A DNA stretch of 64,000 nucleotides, taken from NCBI GenBank assembly GCA_013365325.1, contig JABVXV010000083.1, positions 124,001-188,000 of the forward strand. Direction: 5' to 3'. The translations under genes were made by a program, and so were the position numbers. The notes under the pieces were generated by a model. The model was not told where the DNA came from and ran no database searches. It saw nothing but the letters and a program-made list of their open reading frames with translations. Source of the DNA: Dipetalonema caudispina (Eukaryota > Nematoda > Chromadorea > Rhabditida > Onchocercidae). Within the stretch, counting starts at the first letter, position 1. The number at the start of each line of letters is the position of its first letter. Positions 11,786 through 25,900 of this stretch are shown in pieces.

Positions 11786-14700
11786 TTTTTCTGGATTAAA
11801 ATTCTTTTTTCAAAAATTTAGTGACATATCAGTATACAATCCTAACTTTTGATGTTATTGATCAAGACTTATCACAGCGTTAGTTAGAACTGGTTTCATT
11901 TTTCTTTGAAAGTTAATGTAACATTTGTACAATCGATCATATATTTAAGATTAATGTTTTTGAACCTCATCGCTCGGGTTTTTTTTCTCAACAGTTGGTG
12001 AAGTATTCTCCAGCCGTTCAAAGGGAAGTAACTAAATAGGTAGGGACGAGAGGTTAGAATAATCTCTTGTTTGCATGTCCAGCAAATATTTGCTCCACAG
12101 TTTCGTGTCCTCATTTTTGGGATTCTTAATTTAGAAGCACAGCGTAGAAATTAATGTGATCCTTCCTGTTTTCCAACTGTCTGTAACATGTATTCTAAAT
12201 ATTATTGTTTATAGTTTTGTGCTGCTAGGATCTCAACTAAATGCTATAACGATCTCTTTGAAATAATTCAATCCGTCCCTTTATTAGTAAATAGATCCTT
12301 TCATAATTTGATTTTCTTTGAAACTATCTCCAGTGTTTTCTTGACCAGTTATCCTTACATTTTAGCATAAGTAATAATATCTGTTGAGTAATATACAATC
12401 TTTCAGTTTATTCTTTCGAATGACTTGTGAACTCTTTTCTTCTGTCTTTATTTGAGAACACATTAGTTCGGTAATCTTCAAAAGAAGCAGGATTAGTAGA
12501 AAGTCTTCGTTTTTTTTGCTAATTTAAATCTGCCTTTCAGGAAGGAAGATGGTAGGGTTCATTCCATTCGGGTCTATGGAAAAAAAATTATTTGAAGTAG
12601 GTACTGCTGTTGTTTGAAAATCTTCAGACTCAGATTTTAATCGTCCATATTTCCGAAAATATTCGGGACGTTCAAAGTTCATTCCGATACTTTCAACATT
12701 TACTTTTATCCGTATCCCATCATACATTACTTTCAACACTTATAACTGGGAAGTCTTTCAATTCACCTGCGAGCATGCTTGGAAACTATTTCGTATGACT
12801 CTTGATTGCAGCTGTTGAAGACATTAAATTTCAAAAATAAAAACTTTCCCATTCCATCTTTGATACTTGTGCTGTTTTATATTTGTATATTATACGAAAC
12901 CAAATTTCGTTTTTTTTTTTTTTTTTTTTGAACTTAAAAAGATGCTGACATAAAAACGAGCTTTACTTCTGTCCCTCATTTCTTTTACGCAATTTCTATT
13001 TTTTTTATTTCAATCGTGAATTATTTGCTAGGCAGAGAAGGTTAGATTTTTCAATTGTCAGGGGTGCAGACCTCAAACAAAATGTCTTAGCAGTAACCAT
13101 GGCATGATTTCTTAAATGCTGTACAGCTTATTTCCTCAACAAATGATTTTTGTATTACTAATTGATTGATTAGAGTTCCTTGCTTTCAAGTAGGTCGACC
13201 TTAACACTGTACAAAAGAAGATTAAAGTACATTTCAGTGCTTCAGCGATTCTCTTGAGAGAAAAGATCTCTCAAAGAAAAAGCTCACAGTCACTTACTTC
13301 TTGATTTTTAATTTGAAGTTTCCTACACAGTAGTGGTATTGAGTATCGCTTGAAGTACTCCCAAGCATCATTATTACATTTCAATATTTAAACAAGGAAG
13401 TAAGTCACCTCAATTAGCGAGACCCGTTGAATGAAAACTGACCATTCTAGAGCATTTCTTGCTGTCCTAGAAGTTTTTCACCTAGGTTATATGGCATATT
13501 GTGTCAGCTCTTCAGTTTTTTAAAATCTCATTCTATATTTACAGCACTTCTCTCCCATTTTTGACCACTTTTTTGTATCATCTTTTCTGTTTTTTTTTTT
13601 GTAATTTCTTGTCTATTTTACAAAAACTCACTCCAATTGCGTGTGGCCTGCAGTCAAACTTGCATTAATTTCTATTTGTGATGGCTTTTGACGCCAACAT
13701 GTCTTCAAAAAAGTAGCTGTATTATTAGTTATTTTAATTTATCATAGCATAATTTTGAAAATTAAATGTCGCTACGGGAAGTATCACAGTAGCTCGACGT
13801 TTTCATCTGACATAGCCATTTCATTTTATTTCTCACGGGAAGATCATGTTCATCAGTTTTTATCATTTTTCTATCATAGTGTTGATAATGTTCATAATTA
13901 TTCAGTTTCAACCTCACTCACTTTAAGCTCTTTTAGTAAACTTTTGAAATCTTCAAGGAAAATTCAGACCTTCATTTTTACCGTTTTTCTACCGTTTGTC
14001 TGTAGCTGTTTTAATTTATTTTCCCCTCATTTCCAAAAATTTTCAAGTTTTTCAAGCATATTGTTCTCTTAGAATGATTCGGTAAAACTTCCTTTTATTG
14101 CTTTTTCTGCTATTAAATCTTTCGCATGTATTTTAAAAATTATGGATAAAGCGAAAACAAATTTCGTACATGTATGGATATGTTTCTGTTTTTCCGTTGT
14201 TTGCGTAATATATTTTTCGGAAATATATATTAGGTTGCTGTTTTCTGTTTTTTATGTTGGACTTAGTTATGTGTATCGCTTATCCACGAAGTAAAGAAAT
14301 TTCTTGTTCTCAGAGTCGACATTTTTTATGGAATTGATATTTTGTAAATTTTCAGAACACTCATTTTTAGAATGAATTGCCCATACTCGAAGACGAAATC
14401 ATTGCAACAATTCCGAGGAAATGAGTTAACCCAGTAAAACACTAATTCCAACTGAAATTCACAGAGAAAGTTTCCCATTCTAAGATGAGTAGACGAACCA
14501 GACCTGGAAATGTTTTGAAATATCATTTCTCCAAACAATGATGATTTGAATCACAAACAGAAAGTACCTTCGGTATTATCCTTTCGGTTATATCTCTCTG
14601 GTTGATACACAGATATTAGACAGCTTTATCGATAGCTACCTAATCTGGTGTCACATCCTTTAGAAAAGAGTGAGGAAATGTATTAGACGTAAAAATAGCA

Positions 14701-15941
14701 TTGAAATAAAATCGTAGATCACATTACATCAATAGTTGTTTTAGAAGACCTGAAAATATCGAGAATGAATAATGATGCTAACAGATCAATGTCATTCAGA
14801 CTGCCAAAACAATGATCTTTGTTTAAAATTTCTTGAAATAATTTTGAGAGCTAAATCAAAATGCGTAATTTGGCTCTGATACAATTATTATTTATTTATT
14901 ATGTTGGAAGTAACTTCCAATCGATTCTGTTGTTGTCATTAGATATTTTTCCTCATTAGCATTCCGGAAAAATTGTATTGTTTTCGGATGTGGTCCTCCT
15001 TATTGGTCCAATTTTAGTATTGGAGTTGATATTATCACTTCAGAAGCAGACGATAAATTTACCCGATAAAATCTAGTGAAATTCAGGAAGCATTACGATG
15101 AACTTTATCTGTGTATGGATGGTGATCTTTTCTAAAAACAAAAGTTTCACCTGAGAACTTTAAATACGAGAGTTTTAAATTCTCGCATTTTGAGATGGTG
15201 AAAAACGACAGAGTATAAAGGCATTTCGATATGATGGAAGCTGCAACTACGCTACGACAGATCAATTTACAGTTCACATTGTAACTAAAGGTATTGATTC
15301 CTTTAGCAGCTGCTGATAAATGCTTGTAGAAAAATACGAAAAGGTAAAACCGCCTAGTAGAACGGAAGTACCATTGGTACAGATATGAATATCAGCAATT
15401 ATGGTTCTTGTCATCTGAAAGTTGCCGTGGAAAATTGTTTTCAAGCTGCAAACTTAATTGCTTATCTACATTTAATGAATGACATAATTGACATTTCTAA
15501 AATAGCAAGTAGTATCACGAAGATACTAAATTTAATAATATGTGTCCGATTTTAATATGAAGTACTAATCCATTTAAAACGTATGACATTTTAACGAATA
15601 TTTTAAAAATGTTTTTAATAAAATAAAACCTGAAAAATAAGCGTTTTCATAAACAAAACGTAACAATTGTTGTGAAAAATTTCCTTCTTATTGATTATGA
15701 GTTTGGAAGAAGAGTCCCTTCCCTTTTTGTGTATCGATATTAAGCGTTAATGTAGAATTTATTGGAATAACAGATGAATAATACAAGCAGCCAGTAGAAA
15801 ATATGATAGATTTTAGCAGTAGATGAAGTTGATCGATCGCTGGAGAGTTAAATTCAGATTATGGGTTCTGAGTGTGGTTTTTTATGACATATATATAGGT
15901 GTGAGAAGTAGGATGGATTTACCATCATAAACAGAGTTTAA

Positions 15942-16113
15942 ACAAAGGATTATCAAATTACAATGTGATAAACAAGGTTAATTTATACAAAGAATTGCCA
16001 AATTGAAATGTAAACAAGGTTGTAAATGAGTAATTTAGACAAAGGATTATCAAATTAAAATGATAAAGAAGGTAAATTAGACAAAGAACTGCCAAATTAA
16101 CATGTGGTAAATC
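15942..16113. repeat. Degenerate dimeric tandem repeat
   Basis: Four related units start at 15,942, 15,987, 16,039 and 16,081. Each begins ACAAAG and ends in a TAAATT/AATTTA-like block. Units 1 and 3 share GGATTATCAAATTA; units 2 and 4 share GAAYTGCCAAATT. The true period is therefore a dimer of about 95 nt present twice. It is non-coding. Confidence 0.8.
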
Positions 16114-17036
16114 CTTAATCTTAAAACAAAGTTGTTATTGAGTTGAATGACTTATGTTAACAATTTATAAAATGAATTGTTTCATTACGAAGGAAATGTA
16201 TTGTTCCTCCCTTCGCAACAACAATTACTCGTTCAACGTTGATTTGTAGCATCGGTATGATTTATTTGCATTTTTCTTTTTTCGATCAAATCATATCCCA
16301 ACTTCTAAGTCAATTCATAACAATCCAATGATCAATGCCTAAAGTGATCAGAAGTTGTAAAACTATAGCAATAAAAATGAATCAGCCCACTCTAACTGAT
16401 AACAGAAAATAAGCATACAGAAATTGAAATTGAAAGCTAAATGAGTGGAGAAAAAAAAATTGTCACTTTGCATTTATAAATCAACTTCAGATTAAAGTAA
16501 TGTGAAAATTACAGCAATTTTATCATCGTTTGCGGTACTGATAGGTACTTTTCGACTGCATAGTGCACAAAAACGACTGCTATCTATAAGTAAAGCTCAA
16601 TTGTCGTAATTGTATCAGTCTTGCAAAAATTTTCAAAATCTTTTAACTGATATATTTTGATTACTAAACAGAAAATACAAAAAATACATTCGGAACGGTA
16701 GAAAAAATCCTTAGGAAATATGATAATCACAAAATGAATGCTAAAATTTGACCATAATAATCAAAAAAGGTAGAAAATATAAGAGACCAATATAAATATC
16801 CTATCTAAGATTTTACAACTTCCTCTAAATATACTTTCATGCTGTTATTCTTCCTCTTAACATACTTCTCATTATATCAATGTCCTGTATCTGATTGTGG
16901 ATGTTAAGATGAAATCTGATGATCATAGAAAGAATAGATCCTTCCATCTGTTATCCTATCGAAGTTACCCATCCATCCATACCAAACTTTTTTTTGAATT
17001 CCCTCTACTCATATATCCATTCAATGGCTATCGAAT

Positions 17037-17050
17037 GTGTGTGTGTGTGT
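17037..17050. repeat. (GT)n microsatellite
   Basis: A run of GT dinucleotides in intergenic DNA with no visible function. Confidence 0.85.
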
Positions 17051-18136
17051 ATTTTCAAATGGGACAGATTAAACTAAATAAAATATTTCGCAATAATTTA
17101 TCAAATAAGAGTAATTGAAAAAGAAATCCAACAATAAATATCGCATGAATTTTTCTACTCATCCAAATTAAAACCATTTAAAAATAACAAAATATCAAAA
17201 TAGTAACAATTCCAAGAAAAAAAAAAAATCAGTAAAAAAAATACGATGCATAAAAAAGGGTACATGAGAAACTTACATTCTTCATAATTAAATCTGTAAT
17301 CAAATTAATTTTAACTGTCCCATTATATGAATTAAAAAGAAAGCAAAAGGATGAACGAATAGCTTTTATGCAATTTTATATATGAATGAAATTTTCAGAA
17401 AACAGAAAATTTCTTCTCTTCCTGAAAATTGTTTAAAATCTATCCTTTTAACAGAAATAATAAATCAGTATTTTAGAAATTACCTATTGTCAGCAGGACT
17501 AGCTTAGCATACTTCGATAATTACCAGCAGAAATTGTTACTGCAAGAAGATAATATCAGATTGAATTTTACAGTAAGAATTACCATAAAGGTCAAACAAT
17601 CATTGATAGACATAATCATAACCCCGTATAATTTCTAATCCTTATGCAATCATTCCCCATGATTGCATTTATCGGTGATACCTAATCCGAGCATTGTCTC
17701 TTCATCAGTTTCTCAGATGAAAAATTGAAAATCAAACTACTTTGTTGAATTCACCAATCAATAAGATTTTCAATGATTTAGATTACAGTGATCCTATTCT
17801 GATCAAAATACGATACATTCTTTTAACTTACCTAATATCTAATTTTCGATACCATCTATCTGTTTCCATCTCATTTCTAACACAAATGTATCTTAGATTT
17901 CTAAATGTATAGAATCTAAGTAAGTCTTTGCAGTGTAAAAACAGAAGTGGTAGAACATTTCTGCATAAATATGTAGGTAATTAAGCTATTTATTAAAGAT
18001 GGTCCCAAAATTAAAGTAATTTGATTGGTCAATACTTAAATTCAAGGGATTAATGTGACAGTTTTCATTGATGATAGGCTCATTTCCGGAATTTAAAATT
18101 AAGTTTATCCAAAGTTGAAAATTTCATCAATTCAAC

Positions 18137-18209
18137 GCCGGATTAGCTCAGTGGTTAGAGCGTCTGTCTTGTAAACAGAAGGTCGCAGGTTCGATTCCTG
18201 CATTCGGCA
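18137..18209 (+). tRNA. tRNA-Thr (anticodon TGT)
   Basis: A 73-nt gene with a full cloverleaf. The acceptor stem GCCGGAT pairs with ATTCGGC (one G-T wobble), followed by discriminator A. The D arm is GCTC...GAGC. The anticodon arm is TCTGT-CTTGTAA-ACAGA, with TGT in the middle of the seven-base loop, and the T arm is GCAGG-TTCGATT-CCTGC. The A box (TAGCTCAGTGG) and B box (GGTTCGATTCC) are intact. There is no intron. No run of four T occurs in the first roughly 100 nt downstream, so the Pol III stop is not obvious. It decodes ACA. Confidence 0.97.
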
Positions 18210-19985
18210 TAGACTTATTCTATTGAATGACTCGTCACCACCATATCCACCTTTGCTCAGGTTTCTATAGAAGCTAGTTACGTTACGTTACGTACATTGG
18301 GGAAACACGGTTTCGGGACGCAACCTTTTCATTTCAATACTTTCTATTCACGGCTGCATAAATGCAGAAATATCAACGTGTGATATTTCAGTGTCTTTGG
18401 AAACTACGTCAAACTCTTACTTTACTGTTGTCCAAGTTTCCAAATTCTATCAGTGAATTCCAAAACATTTAATAATCCTCTGATTTAATAATTGTTAGCT
18501 ACAGAATGTAAGAGTAATAAATTCCCGAACTACTGCATTATATCTGGGTATATGAGCTTTTATGAATGTGTGATATTTCATCAGTAATCTTAATGGATAT
18601 TCAACATAACATTTTCCGTGATAATAAATACATTGGATATAATCGTAATTATCAGACTTCTAAGCAAGAAGATATCATAAATCCATTTCATGCAAGGAAG
18701 TCTTGAAAAATAGAAGTTGCGGGTCATAAGAATTTTGGTTAATTACAATGAGATAATTTGTTTTGATACATGGCAACTTTTCTGATATTTATTTATTCAA
18801 TGGTATAACATTGAGATGTTTTTCTGCATCATTCATAAGAGAGGCATATTCTAATGGTGATGAAAATGGTAGTAGTATCAAGGATTCGGTAGGTATTTTA
18901 CAATTACTGAAATGATTTGGGTAATAATCCATTAGAAGTAACTGTCATCATATGTTTGAGATAGTAGTTTCACTTGTTTTTCTTAAATGCTTTCTTCAAA
19001 TTTTGACCCATAGATCAGTGGATTTTAATTTGTGCATAACTTTATACTATACATGGAAATTCTGAAATGGACTTATTTTACTTGATCTAGATATCCTAGC
19101 TCGCCTAATCGATAACTTGGATCATATAGCTCGATCAACAATTGTTTGCGGTCAAGTTTTGTTTCTCATAGTACCTACCACTCATATGTGACATTTCCTC
19201 GCACTCAAAGTTATAACTTCAAACTATCATTTTCCAACTTTTCTCCAAGTTATGGTGCTACTTGTTGCAATTTGTTAAGGAAATGATTTCTTTAGAAATG
19301 ATTTCCCACATTATTACTGAAAATGATGAAAATTAAATATTACATTATCAAATAACATTAGAATTTCGAATTCGGCTAAATCATCCAATTCAATCAATAA
19401 TACAAGAATAGTCATAGATTAGTTAGTTTCACCCTGATATTATCGATGGGTAAAAGTTTGTATTGTTTATAAGAAAAAAGGATATTTCCACTCATCTATA
19501 AAATTTCCTATAATCGTTCATTAATTTTAATACAATTACATAGTGTAACAAAAGATAAAATCTTTCAAAATTTGTATATATTCATAGGATTAACTTTTAA
19601 TTTTTACAGTATAATTAACACATTTCACGAAATGTTTACTTTATTATTGTATAATTAAGGAGAGTAGACAGTAAGAAACATCTATGGGAAATAATTCTTA
19701 TTAAAAATGATCAATGGAAATAAAATGAAATTTTATATTCAAATAGGGGCCGTATTTTATTGATCCCATTTGTTTGTATACAATTTGATCTTTTTGATTA
19801 ATGTAAGAGAAAAGAGGAATGTTTGCTAGTTATCGATCTGTTTAAGAAATTGAGAAGATAGATGTATAGCTTTGGTGATGTTTGTTTCATCCTCTTTTAC
19901 TCTGCTTGAATTTATGTTACTTATTGAATAATAGCAAATTCATCATGAATTTATTTGTAAACAAATTTTCTTTTTGTTTTTCAGA
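18210..19985. other. Intergenic, upstream of the Tudor gene
   Basis: No gene seen. It includes a short TTACG/GTTAC triple repeat near 18,278 and ends in a T-rich tract with TTTTTCAG at 19,977-19,984. Confidence 0.6.
19977..19985 (+). promoter_or_regulatory. Likely spliced-leader acceptor of the Tudor gene
   Basis: TTTTTCAG followed by a single A and then ATG. This is a perfect nematode 3' splice site with no upstream coding exon in phase, placed one base before the start codon, as is usual for trans-splicing of a spliced leader. Inferred from position only. Confidence 0.6.
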
Positions 19986-22900
19986 ATGCATAAAATGGAC
20001 AACAATGAATGGACTACAGGTGACAATCGTGACATAGTACCAGTTTCAACGATACGGGGATATATTCAGAAAGGATTCTTTTATAAATGTCTTTTGCGTA
20101 AGTTAATTTTTTGTTGGTTAGAATGTTCACTGAAAGAAGTCTTTGCAGATTCTAAATATTTGAGTTTGATGCTATGTGTTGATTTTATGACTTATAGTAA
20201 GTTGCTAGAACTACGTCTGTATTTATCGCCTACAAACATGATTATTGTAAGATATTTAAAATTATTTGAGTTCTGTGGGAGAAATACGCAATTACTTTTG
20301 CAGTTAAATGGGGTTTTGTTGAAAGGCATGATTTTGGATGTCGTAATGTTTTTAATTATTAAATTATCGCTGTACGAAGTAAAGTTTTTTTTATCAAGTG
20401 CGAAAACTCGACAGTAATATGTTATCCATTACCGACCCTTTTCCAAGACAGTTTAAATATAAAGTATGTTAGTGTTCTACAGATGTTGACATGACTTATT
20501 TTCTGGTCTCGTTTCATAAATCGTTTAAATTCACATTAATACTTTTTTGAAGGAAGTATATCGAGGGATCTGGATAACTTCGGTTTACCGTGTGAGCCTG
20601 GTCGATTGGCACTAGCTACACGGGTCCAGATGGCTAATTTACCACCTTTATTATTACCAGTGATTGCTGGGGAATACGTTCGAGCTCGTATTTCATATGT
20701 TGCTGGTAATATTTAAGTTGTCCGAGCTGGTTTTTATAGTTATAATACTTATAGTTGACCGACATCGTTTTCATTCATTGTTTTGACAAACTGCATAAGT
20801 TTTGATCCTTTATTTCAGATTCCGATAGACTATTTGTACAGTTAGAGAATAATGCACGGACAATAATAAAAGTAAACAAAACACTTAGTGATCTCGCAAA
20901 ACAAAAGCATGAACCACTGTGCAATCCAGAATGTGGTACCATCGTGGCAGCATTGTAAGTTTTTCTGTTTTTTTACGTAAGAAATGAGTTTTTCAAATAC
21001 TTCACGTCATGAGAATATGTTACATCCTTTAATGTATGTTCTGTTTATATATATTGTTCTTGATAATACTAAAAATCAGAAGGAACATTTCTAGGTATTC
21101 ACTTGATTGTTGCTATTATCGAGCCTCTGTCTGCTCTAAAGCTAGCATTGATTCTGTGGTTGTAAGTATTTCTTTGTTTCTTTTTTATATTTTCATAGTA
21201 TGGCATTGAGAGAATAACTGTTACATTCATTCCTTTCAAGTAATAGTGATGGCGTTGTTCCGCATTACTACTCCCAAAATCTATTCATTCCCATTTTTTA
21301 TTAAGGTATTTTATCTTGATTATGGGAATATGGCATCTGTTAACATCAACGATGCTTTTTTGTTGAAAGATGCATATTTATTATCAATTCCCCCACAAGC
21401 TGTACAACTGATCATCGACGATGTAACGAAACCTCGACTGACTCCGGAACAGATCAGAAATTTGCTCATTGATCAAATTGTTGGTGCACAGATAAGTACG
21501 CCCTCATCTTTTTAAGATAGCTTGACAAAACTCTCACAGAAGTTTAAAACATAATTGTACAGCAAAAAAGCGTTGATCATGTATTGGTCATTCATTTTTC
21601 AACATGACAGCTGTTGCAGCCACCGAGATCATAAATCGACATATAAAGCGTTAGTTAGACCGAACTAACATTAGAACTGTTTATAAACAATATTTATAAA
21701 CTTAATTTATTTTTCTCTGCACATTTGATTAGAAAGTAGAAGGAAATGATTATGGAATGTGTCGCTTATTCGAGCTCGAAAAATAAAGTGATGATCATAA
21801 TCTGTTTGGTATCAATCTAACGCAATGTTAAGTATTACTGTCTATTCGTCTTTTTAGATAATGTAAGCAAGAATGGAGAATCATTTATTGCAAATTTGTT
21901 TGTGAAAGATAAGAAAAACAAAAGTATTAATCTCACGGAAGTAATACTTGGTGAAAGGCCAGCGCCAGCGTTGCCTATTCCAGAACGTTAGTTTTTTTGT
22001 TATCAGTTGCGATTTTTATATTATTCAATTTTCGGATGTCAAGTGCTTCGATAAGCTTGTCTTGGTTTTTCCCTGCACGTTTGTCACATTTAGTTCCTCA
22101 CCCTTACGTCTTGCAGTTCCACCACTAGTATTATTTGTGTTTTATCAGATGTCACATATTTAAGTGTAGAAGCCTTGAATAAGGCATTTGTCGTAGCAAG
22201 AACAAAAATTCGATTGTTTTACCACCATCTGAAGAATTTGCTGTTATCACGTTATTGGATATTTAGGATGTCTTTCTTCCATTTTTTTCATTTTCAAATA
22301 GATAATTTAAATTACGAAAAATTTGCAGCAGTTACTATCGACAGTTTTTTGGATGTCGAAAACGAATCGGTAGATTACGCGTGCCAAAGTAAGTCCTTAT
22401 TCTTTGATTTTGATGAACTTAATTTTCTTATTGTTTACATGTGGATTTTGCTGTCTGTTTTCTCCTTGCTGTATGTAAATTCAATATCAGTTCATGTATT
22501 TTCCGCAGACATTTAAATTTCAGTACTTCAGAATAATGTATTGTCATCGAATAGCGTATCGTAGTCTTTCTGGCGACTTCAACGTTTTAATCTCAAAGAG
22601 ATGTTCTGCATTGTCTTTTTCGTTTTGTTCAAAGTTTATAATGTAAAATTAACTAAATGTAAAGAATGCTCTTATATTAATTGTACGGATTCTTGCTAGC
22701 GCCATCTTCTTTGCAAGTGGTGATTGCACTTCCAATAGTGATAAAATTTCTGGAATTTGTAACTTCTCCGGGGGATCTTTCAGAAATAATTTCCATGAAT
22801 TTTGTAGCTGTCAGTTTTTTGTTAGAAATTTGTTGGATATATAGTTTTTCTCCGAAAATCTCGAAACCATCTGTCTCGACTTCTGTCCATTCAGATGCAC

Positions 22901-25900
22901 AGTGCACTATTAGGAAATTTTGAGCATAGAATCGAGATTTGATAGACAACTCAAAGATCTGTGAAAATTTTCATTAATAGTTTAATTTTCATTAATAATA
23001 AAACAAGTTTTGGAAAACGTAATAATTGAAGTAATGGTAACAAAAGATTTGAAGGTAGCGGATGGAAGAAAGCTCGCGAGAATAATTGTTACACAGCCGA
23101 CCTTAGAAAACAAAATCGCGATAGCAATGAAAGTTTCTCAAATAACTTTCGTAGTAGCATCGGTCGTAATTTCAACAACTATCGCGATGGAAATAGTGCC
23201 AGAATAGGTGACAGAAGGAGTAAGTTTATTATCAGCACAAAGTTGTGTATTAATTTCTCTGTCATGCGTTATGAGAGTTTAATACTTCTATGAGAATTCA
23301 ATGTGATCTTTGCAGCATACCGTAATTGCGAGGAACCTGAACCTCATCATCCAATTTATCAAAGAAGTGGTTTTGCTAAAAATGAAAGAGATAGTGACGG
23401 TGGAAGCGAAAGATTTGTTAATAGTGGTGGTCTTATTGGATCTTCTCGTTTCAGTCCTAACAGAACTAGAAGATATAACGGTGGAACTGGCAACTACTTT
23501 GGTTTAGGACTGAATGAATCGAAAGGCAGAGATAGTTTTGGTAAACTAAGTTACAAGCTTTAATGTTTTAACGCCAGACAGATATATCAGAAGAGTGAAA
23601 CCTTTATATAACTTTCAACTAATCTTACAGGGAGCCATTCACGACGTTTATCAGGAAGAAGAGATCAGTCGCCTCGTCCGTTCCTTGATCGTGATTCCCA
23701 TGTTTGTTTGTTTATACATAAAGTATTTCCTATACTTTATTCGTGTTAGCAACTGCATCTAATACAAATATCCTTATCTATTTTTTTTTTCAACATTGTT
23801 CTATCCTTGGAATTTTTAGCTTGTTAGCCAAAAAGCTCAATTATAGAATGATGATACTGCTGCTGACAAAAGCGGTTGGAAATCGGGCAATTGGGCAACT
23901 GCATCTAATACAAATACGGAAAAAGATGAACTGAACTGCTTTTTAAACGATGATATTGAAAAAAAAATAGATAAGGACAAAGATACGGAGAAGTGGACTG
24001 TAAATGAAGGCGGATGGGAAATAAATAATGCTAGTTGGCAGCTTAATAACAGGAATCAAATCGAAGCTTCCGAAAGAACATCCGAAACTGCAACAGCTGC
24101 TTCTGCACGCAGTGATTTTGATGGTGTTGGAAATTGCAGAAATACAGAATCGGTGAGAAATATATGTATATTTTTTGTTTGTTTCTCCATTTTTTCATTT
24201 TATATGCACATTGTTTTTTAGACATAATCAAGTTATTAGGTTTCCTTTTTTAACCTCACTTTTATGTTGAAATGTTGTTTGTTTCCTTATAAGTCACTCT
24301 GTTTTCTACAGAACCACCTTGTGACATTTCGTTATAAAGCGAAATAGTAAGACGTGGGAAATCGAGACGTCTAAATCTGGTAAACGAAATGTAAATAAAA
24401 AAACTGACCATCAGCAGGAAATTAAGTGAGGCAAGGTGACACTGTGGGAGAGATCGACTTACATGTGTAGCTATGTCTGGTTTGCATTCCTGTCAGCTTC
24501 AGGAGAGGTATTGTCCTAACAGACTAGGAAATCTGGATGATCTTAATGATTAATCTCAGTGGTTCTTTATTTAAATCTCAGAATTTAATAGCGGTTTTAG
24601 GAAATTAGAGTATGCCATCATTAATCTTACCATTTTATTCATTTTCTATTTTTGTAACTTATGCATTTAGTTGTGTTGGCTTCAAGTATTTCAGATCTTA
24701 AATAATTGAAGATTTCAGTGTTCTGAATCAATTGAGCCTCCTGAAAATTTACCGATAAATGCATTTGACATTTCACCGTCACCCGATCTGGAGGTTAATT
24801 TTCAATTTGTGGGAATGTTAGCTTTGGTTTAGCAATACGTTTGGTCTATTGTATTTGCAATGAAAATGGCTTTTTTCTAAATTATCAAATTATTGTAGAA
24901 ATAATTGAGAGCTAATGGATCTTTTTCTTGTACTTTTCCATTGATTTCGTTATTATTAGTACTATTTCCAGAAATTTTGTTAAGGTTATCGTATGCTAGT
25001 CCCGTCTTTTTCGCATTTTGTTTTCATTTTTTTTTCCCTTTCGTTTTCTTTATCTTTTGATTAAACCTGGCATCAGCAGATATGCTGTTAGATGAACGCA
25101 ATGAGTGGTTTAAAGATAAAACAGCTATATGTTTGCTAAGGTTTCAAAAAAGATTAGTGCAGCCTCAAAATCGTAGACTTTTGGAGAGTGGAGAACGGAA
25201 AGTGAGGTTCTTTCCATATTTTAATAGTGTCTTTATTTCTGTAGCAAGGAAGGTACAGAGTGAGATGGCATCATAAATTTCGGTAGCAACAGTGACTACT
25301 CATTATTCGGTTCATATAAAAGCTATACCACTTTTATGGTATTCTCAGGAAAACTTTCTTCATTTCTTTAGTGATCTTTTTTTACTTAATGGAGTCACAC
25401 CTTTTATTTCGGGAATTTTCATTTATTTACCTACTGCTCATTAATTTGTGCTGAAATTTTTGATTGGTAAAATTGCTTTCATTATCACTAAATTGAATTT
25501 TTTAAAGACGCATTGAGAAAATCCCATTTAGAAATCGACTGAACTAAATAATGTCCACTTGTCACTTATCACACTCAGTTGTATTGAATCATCAAACCTC
25601 GAGGAAATCAAATTCGGTGATACTGTTAGTGGTATACGCTCGGATGACTTGGTGAGATTTTATTTTTACGATTCTTGTAATTTTTTAAATCCTTATGAAT
25701 TCATTGCATGCTTATCACTCGACTCGATTATTAGTTAAACATGTTCTTGTCTGTATCCAGTTCTTTTACTTGAAGGCAAAAGGACTGTTTTGGTCCGTCT
25801 TCAAGAAAACTAGAGTTCTAATCACTACACCACATTGCTTTTTTTGCTTTTCAATTATGATCAAAGTTCTGATATGAAATTTTAAAACATTGTGTAGTTA

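Larger units (their letters stand above)
11786..18136. other. Gene-poor region
   Basis: AT-rich sequence without a convincing exon chain. It contains a T20 run near 12,910 and a GT microsatellite near 17,037-17,050. Open frames are short, low in complexity (for example the Ser/Phe-rich frame 13,755-14,072) or unsupported by splice context. A minus-strand frame at 12,524-12,739 has a balanced composition but no partner exon that I could find. Confidence 0.6.

Noticed and set aside
12524..12798. Overlapping ORFs on both strands
   Set aside because: No partner exons, no start context, and the two strands shadow each other.
22681..22949. Overlapping ORFs on both strands inside the Tudor gene
   Set aside because: The flanking exons join in phase directly (22,391 to 23,055), so the segment is intronic; the composition is also hydrophobic and uneven.
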